DNA of 25,382 nucleotides from Lingula anatina (taxonomy: Eukaryota; Brachiopoda; Lingulata; Lingulida; Lingulidae), in contig NW_019773918.1 of NCBI RefSeq assembly GCF_001039355.2, forward strand, positions 8,497 to 33,878, written 5' to 3'. The translations under genes and the position numbers were made by a program. Position 1 is the first letter of the stretch; each line of letters starts with the position of its first letter. Shown here piece by piece: positions 21,151 to 25,382 of this stretch. The notes below the pieces were generated by a model, which saw only the letters and a program-made list of their open reading frames with translations, searched no databases and was not told the DNA's origin.

Positions 21151-22342
21151 TTACAGCTTGAAACAATAAACATCTGCCTTTCCACTAGCATTTTGGTCAA
21201 TCCAGCCCTTATGTCCAGTTGTCAGGGATCTGCTACTCCCACAACCAGGTCTAGGGTAACGGATAGGGAGGTAAATTTTCCCATCGGCTGCCCAACCAAA
21301 TGCACAGACATCCAGTCCATCTTCCCATGCAGCTTGCAGTTGGGCTGGTGTTGCGATTTTGGCACCTCGTTCAATGCATGCCTGTTGAACTTGATTAAAG
21401 GATAGTTTGTATCCACCTTCAGATGAACGAACATGGAAGACTGGAACTTAAAAGAATAATTCTTGGTTAGTATTAGTAATAATTTCAAGATGTGTTAAAA
21501 GTACTCCTAATGTATAAACAAATAGATGGCCATGACTCTAATATCTACATATGTTGACATTTGATCAGGCATATTTTCCCTGTTTATTGTCCTGTTAGTG
21601 TCCTGCTAATGTGGACACACATTGTGAAGTGTACCGACATGTGCAGGTTGAATTGATAAAATCAAATTTTAATTGAGTTTACTGCATCAATCACACACAC
21701 AAAAAAAAGAGTCAAGCGCAGAGTTTTTAAATGCTGAAGGGTAGCATTTTAAAAGGACAAAAATGATATGTTAAATACATTTTGATACAATTTTTAGAAT
21801 ACCTGAACATTTCAATTGGCACAAAGAAAAGTGTCAAAAGAGATCAAAACTAACCCCCTTTTTTCACTTAATAATATATATGCCCTTGATGAGTCCAATG
21901 CTGTAAAAATACCTACTGTGCTGTCTTCTTGCATTTTCTTCCATCAGCGTCTTCAAAGCCCGCAGTTGTTTCTGGAGGTTTCGGACACCTTTTTGGGTGT
22001 AAGCCTTGAGGTCATCAATACTCTGCTTCATATCTTTAAGCTCTTGGATTTCTACAATGCCAGTAACACCAGTAACCTGTAACCAGGGAGAAAAGTGGCA
22101 AATTATGTTTATGTTCCATTTATTTATTTTTTTATACTTTGTTATATTTATTGTCAGTTATCTAATGGTAGGTTAGGGTTTTTGGCCTTTGAATCTATTT
22201 TTCACTAGACTAGAAAAAAATTATATATGACTGGTAAGTTCTGTACACAATGACTTACCTGCTCAGCACCGCAAGTGAAAGAGAAGTTTGCACTTGTTAG
22301 GAAGGCAGTCATGACAGTGCACAAGCAAAATTTCCACAGCAT
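21151..22342 (-). CDS. small secreted coiled-coil protein with one Link domain
   Basis: Three exons, 22342-22259, 22076-21917 and 21446-21151, join through two GT-AG introns (phases 0 and 1) to give 179 aa. Residues 1 to about 23 form a signal peptide (hydrophobic core FCLCTVMTAFL). Residues about 35-78 form an amphipathic coiled coil rich in L, I, K and E (QELKDMKQSIDDLK). Residues 84-179 are a Link module (LSFNQVQQACIERGAKIATP, AAWEDGLDVCAFGWAADG, YPIR-like LPIRYPRPGCG, DVYC). All four canonical cysteines are present (C105, C129, C150, C176). Link modules bind hyaluronan or other glycosaminoglycans in the extracellular matrix, as in TSG-6 and CD44. Here no CUB, Ig or transmembrane part follows: the protein ends three residues after C176. 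A TATA box upstream and a poly(A) signal downstream show a complete gene. Ligand unknown. Confidence 0.9.
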
Positions 22343-22419
22343 CCTGAAGAGTTGAGTCTGTCTGCTTATTCTGTGATGGCAAGTAGTCTCTGTTTAACAG
22401 TAATTATTTGGTGCATGTC

Positions 22420-22425
22420 TTTATA
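22420..22425 (-). promoter_or_regulatory. TATA box of the Link-domain gene
   Basis: The minus strand reads CTTATAAAG about 80 bases upstream of the ATG at 22342. A start site about 30 bases downstream would leave a leader of about 50 bases. TATA promoters are typical of strongly regulated secreted-protein genes. Confidence 0.55.
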
Positions 22426-22799
22426 AGCATATCATGTCTAGTGGAAGTTATACCTGGCACTGGTGGACTGAAACCAATTTACCACAAGAACTTATTGTCT
22501 GTCATTAAGTGGGTCCCCTCTGTAATAATCCACGCAAATAAATTAGCTGAACTTGGGAATTGGATGTAGTTAATAAGGTGTCATTTAACTGCTTGCTTAA
22601 TAACAAAAAAGAACAGATACTGATACATAAAGTAGGTGTAGCACTTATAGGGATCTCTCTCAGTCTGTTTAAATTTTGTGTTAATGCACCTTTTTTACTG
22701 CAGCAAGTGACCATGCAGCCAATGTAAAAACAAATCGTGGTCTTATCATTTATTTATTTCTCAGAACTCAAATCAAGATAATCAAATAAAAAAAAGACT

Positions 22800-23185
22800 A
22801 TGATCAAAGACTTGCCGTCTAGACTGGATCATCTATTATTGACATTTCAGTCTTAAAGTGTGCAACCCAAAGCTTTCTAAGTCTTTGGCCAAAAATAATT
22901 ATGTATTCACATCCACTGAAATTTTAAGGAAAGCGGCTTTGATATCAAGATTGGGTCATTTATTATTGACATTTCAATCTAAAAGTGTGCAACCCAAAGT
23001 ATTCATATTCTCTAGCCCAAAATAATTATGTGGACACAACCACTGAGATCTTAAGGAAATCAGCTTTGACATCAAGATTGTGTCATTTATTATTGACATA
23101 TCTTTTTAAAATGGACCCAAAGCATACAACCCAAAGCATTCAGTGGTAACACCATCTGATTGTATCATTTATTATTACTGTTCAG
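22800..23185. repeat. tandem array of about 127-bp units
   Basis: The motif TATTATTGAC recurs at 22834, 22961 and 23088, exactly 127 bp apart. Whole units also share GTGCAACCCAAAG, AAAATAATTATGT, CACTGA and TTAAGGAAA blocks. The third unit is diverged, and a shortened fourth copy of the start appears near 23166. Non-coding. It lies about 0.4 kb upstream of the Link-domain promoter. Confidence 0.8.
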
Positions 23186-24296
23186 TTTATTAAATTTGGT
23201 CATGAAAATCCAAATGTAGCAGTTATGTAAACAGTTTCCTTATTATTTTTCATGATTTCTAGGAAACAAAAATCATTGAGGGGTAAGTAAGGGTGTTCAC
23301 GCTGCTATTATGTATATACGTATGACTACTCTTAAACTTTGTACTAAGTAAACATTTTCATAAAATTAAAATGAATTCAAATACGGAATACCACTACGCT
23401 CTCTTCAATACGATAATTTTCTTAGTGGAATTCTTTTGTGTAACGTAATAAATGCAAGACACAGAAGGTAGTTTTTAATGTTTTGCGACACATAATATTT
23501 ATAAAAACAAAAGCAAAGTTAAAAATCCCCATGGTTTTGTGTAGATGACATTTCTAAATTCAGAATTAACCTACTCTTCTCCAACCCACATTTTCCATCT
23601 CACGGACAAAGGCAAATTTTTTTTTATTTTTTGTAAGAAATGTGTCCATTTTCAAGTCTCTACAGTATAATATCCCAAGTTTTGGGGTTCAGTAGGCTGT
23701 AGTCTCTATGTTCCAATGGTCTGAAAATTTTGAATAAAAGAACTGTTTCGCATGTTTTTTCCTTATCATAATACTTTAAAATAAGAATGACTTTGAAGGT
23801 GTTCTTTGTTATTGATTTTTGTTTTAAATATTTTTCTTTTTAATTTTTGTTTTATGTATTTTTATTCATTTATTTATTTTATTTTTGTTTTAACATTAAG
23901 TAAGTGATTAAGAGTATTGCATAAGGCCCCTGCTATTTCGCCATTGATGACCATTATGCAGGATTTGAAAGAACATCATCGTTAATGAATTGTTGTGTGA
24001 TGAAACTTCCTGACAAAAGAGCACCCCGTCGTCATGTGATTGATAGTAAATTGGTTATTTAGAGTAAACTCCTGCATCCCGGCTAGAAGTTAATGAAGTC
24101 CTGATGATATTGCGCATTTAAATTTCAATTAAAAAATTTAATTTTTAATTTTTAGATTCAAACTAAAATAGCCCACGCTCTGATCTCATAAATAAGTAAA
24201 ATACTTGTTGAGCGCAATGTAAAGATAATTTGCTGCAAAAAAATATTGTTTTAAGACAGTCAAAGACACAAAACATTTCGTCAAAGTAAGTGTCAT
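23186..24296. other. gene-free AT-rich stretch
   Basis: No exon or element is recognised. It includes long T-rich tracts around 23820-23895 and a short A/T palindromic patch near 24128-24160. Confidence 0.5.
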
Positions 24297-24302
24297 TTTA
24301 TT
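24297..24302 (-). terminator. candidate poly(A) signal of the cysteine-rich gene
   Basis: AATAAA on the minus strand, about 66 bases after the stop codon of the cysteine-rich gene. Confidence 0.55.
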
Positions 24303-24367
24303 TTAATCGCCATAAAAAAGGACAATGTCTCGATCTTAATTAAATTGTTTCCTTTGAAAGGCAGACG

Positions 24368-24901
24368 CTAAGGCTCGAAATCTGGTTCCGGGATGTCGCA
24401 AGTGGCCTCTCCGCACGTCGTCATGTCACCGCTAACACACATGGGTTGGCAATCACAGTCAAGTCTGAAAGTATGAATATAAAGCGAAAATAAATATGAA
24501 TGACGGCGAACGCAGAATCAATCTAAGTGCAAAATTGAGTGTCAAAGCTGATAATAATGATAATGGTGAATCGGTGATGATGATGAGGTGAAAAAGGCAA
24601 TTAGATCGGGGTTAATTTTTGGTTAACGTTGATTACAAAATTTTGTGTCAAGAATAGATCTTACAGTTTTAACATAATGTATAAAAACTACTATTGAGTT
24701 CAAACGATTCAGAGCATTTCAACGTTTTGACCTTCAATATGTATATCCGTTTGAATGGAGAAGAGCCAGAATTCAAGTTATGGCGATAAGATCAACCCCT
24801 GTTTATTTCTACCTACTTGCAGACGGCTTGATCTCCACACTTGCAGTCAAAGAGACAGGCGAATTTGGTTTCTTCGGCACACTGTGGTACTGGATTGCAT
24901 T
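24368..24901 (-). CDS. cysteine-rich, probably secreted protein (last two exons, 5' end missing)
   Basis: Two exons, 24901-24817 and 24464-24368, join across a 352-bp GT-AG intron (phase 2, codon AA|A). They read about 58 residues ending in EPDFEP and TAG. Eleven cysteines occur, in the order CNPVPQC, FAC, FDCKC, AVC, LDCDC, PMC, TTC, ATC, a density typical of disulfide-rich extracellular proteins. The first exon is entered in phase 1, so at least one more 5' exon, likely with a signal peptide, must exist. I found no convincing one before the window ends, though a possible short exon reading SHCTEK ends at a GTAAAT donor near 25010. I do not recognise the family, and no function is proposed. 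A metal-binding or inhibitor-like domain is possible but unsupported. Confidence 0.6.
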
Positions 24902-25382
24902 CTGAAAGATGAGGTAGTAATACCAAAACTTTGTAGTAATACCAAATGATACCAAATAAAGGTATAGATTATAATATCAAATATGATTTTACGTTGTTAA
25001 AATATTTACCTTTTTCTGTGCAGTGAGATGTTGTTTTTACCTTTTTGTCATTTATTCATATTTTGTCGTGAAAATAAAAGTAGAGGGTTGTACGTGGCGT
25101 GAGCCGTACACCCTACATTTCGAGGTTCTCCACTTTTCCCCCTACGTACGCTAATCTTCGAACAGCAAAGGAAGTGGAGTTTTGCCGATGTCAAAAGGAT
25201 GGTCCCATACCATACCCGCCGCGAAGTGAATCACAAAATAACCATAACGCTTCCACTGATAGCAGGTAATAACTACACGAAAGAGGAATCAAATAAGGCC
25301 ACACTTTTTTAATTTTATGGATGACATCCTGCGCGCGCACCGATTTTCGTCCGTTCTCCAAAAAAAAAAAAAAAAAAAAACC
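24902..25382. other. right edge, no supported gene
   Basis: Less AT-rich than its surroundings. A small imperfect hairpin lies at about 25085-25113 (arms GGGTTGTACG and CGTACACCC). The sequence ends in a 21-A run at 25360-25380 plus CC. The missing 5' exon of the cysteine-rich gene could be here, but no signal-peptide frame is visible on the minus strand. Confidence 0.45.

Overview
This is animal (metazoan) nuclear DNA. The genes are split by GT-AG introns of about 0.15 to 4.8 kb, poly(A) signals follow the stop codons, and the background is AT-rich with ATTT and ATT microsatellites and small inverted-repeat elements. The introns are small and all recognisable products are bilaterian. A small secreted Link-domain protein and the repeat style fit an invertebrate (a lophotrochozoan such as a mollusc or brachiopod, or an invertebrate deuterostome), but the species cannot be named from sequence alone. 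One ambiguous base (N) lies at 8065, and A-runs sit at both ends, which may be contig edges.

Layout. 1-2255: no gene, but a striking 51-bp-period palindromic array at 466-648. 2256-4353 (-): a complete two-exon BTB-BACK-Kelch (KLHL) gene of 607 aa. 4354-6906: intergenic region between two head-to-head genes, presumably holding both promoters and 5'UTR exons. 6907-18594 (+): a complete 17-coding-exon BRF1 gene (TFIIIB subunit, 712 aa), each join being phase-consistent. Its 4758-bp intron 4 holds a complete antisense gene, the BTB-BACK-PHR protein BTBD6 (506 aa, 10537-12448, -). 18595-21150: BRF1 3'UTR and a gene-free stretch with a 173-bp inverted-repeat element. 21151-22342 (-): a compact three-exon gene for a 179-aa secreted protein with a signal peptide, a coiled coil and one Link (hyaluronan-binding-type) domain. 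22343-24300: no gene; a tandem array of about 127-bp units. 24368-24901 (-): the last two exons of a cysteine-rich, probably secreted protein whose 5' end was not found. 24902-25382: nothing supported.

Functional context. BRF1 is core RNA polymerase III machinery. The KLHL and BTBD6 products belong to families that act as substrate adaptors of CUL3 ubiquitin ligases. The two right-hand genes encode extracellular proteins. This is a normal eukaryotic neighbourhood, not an operon, so adjacency does not imply a shared pathway. The most notable features are the BTBD6-in-BRF1 nesting (an arrangement I recall from the human genome), the minimal secreted coiled-coil/Link protein, a possible truncated BRF1 isoform made by intronic polyadenylation, and several uncatalogued repeats.
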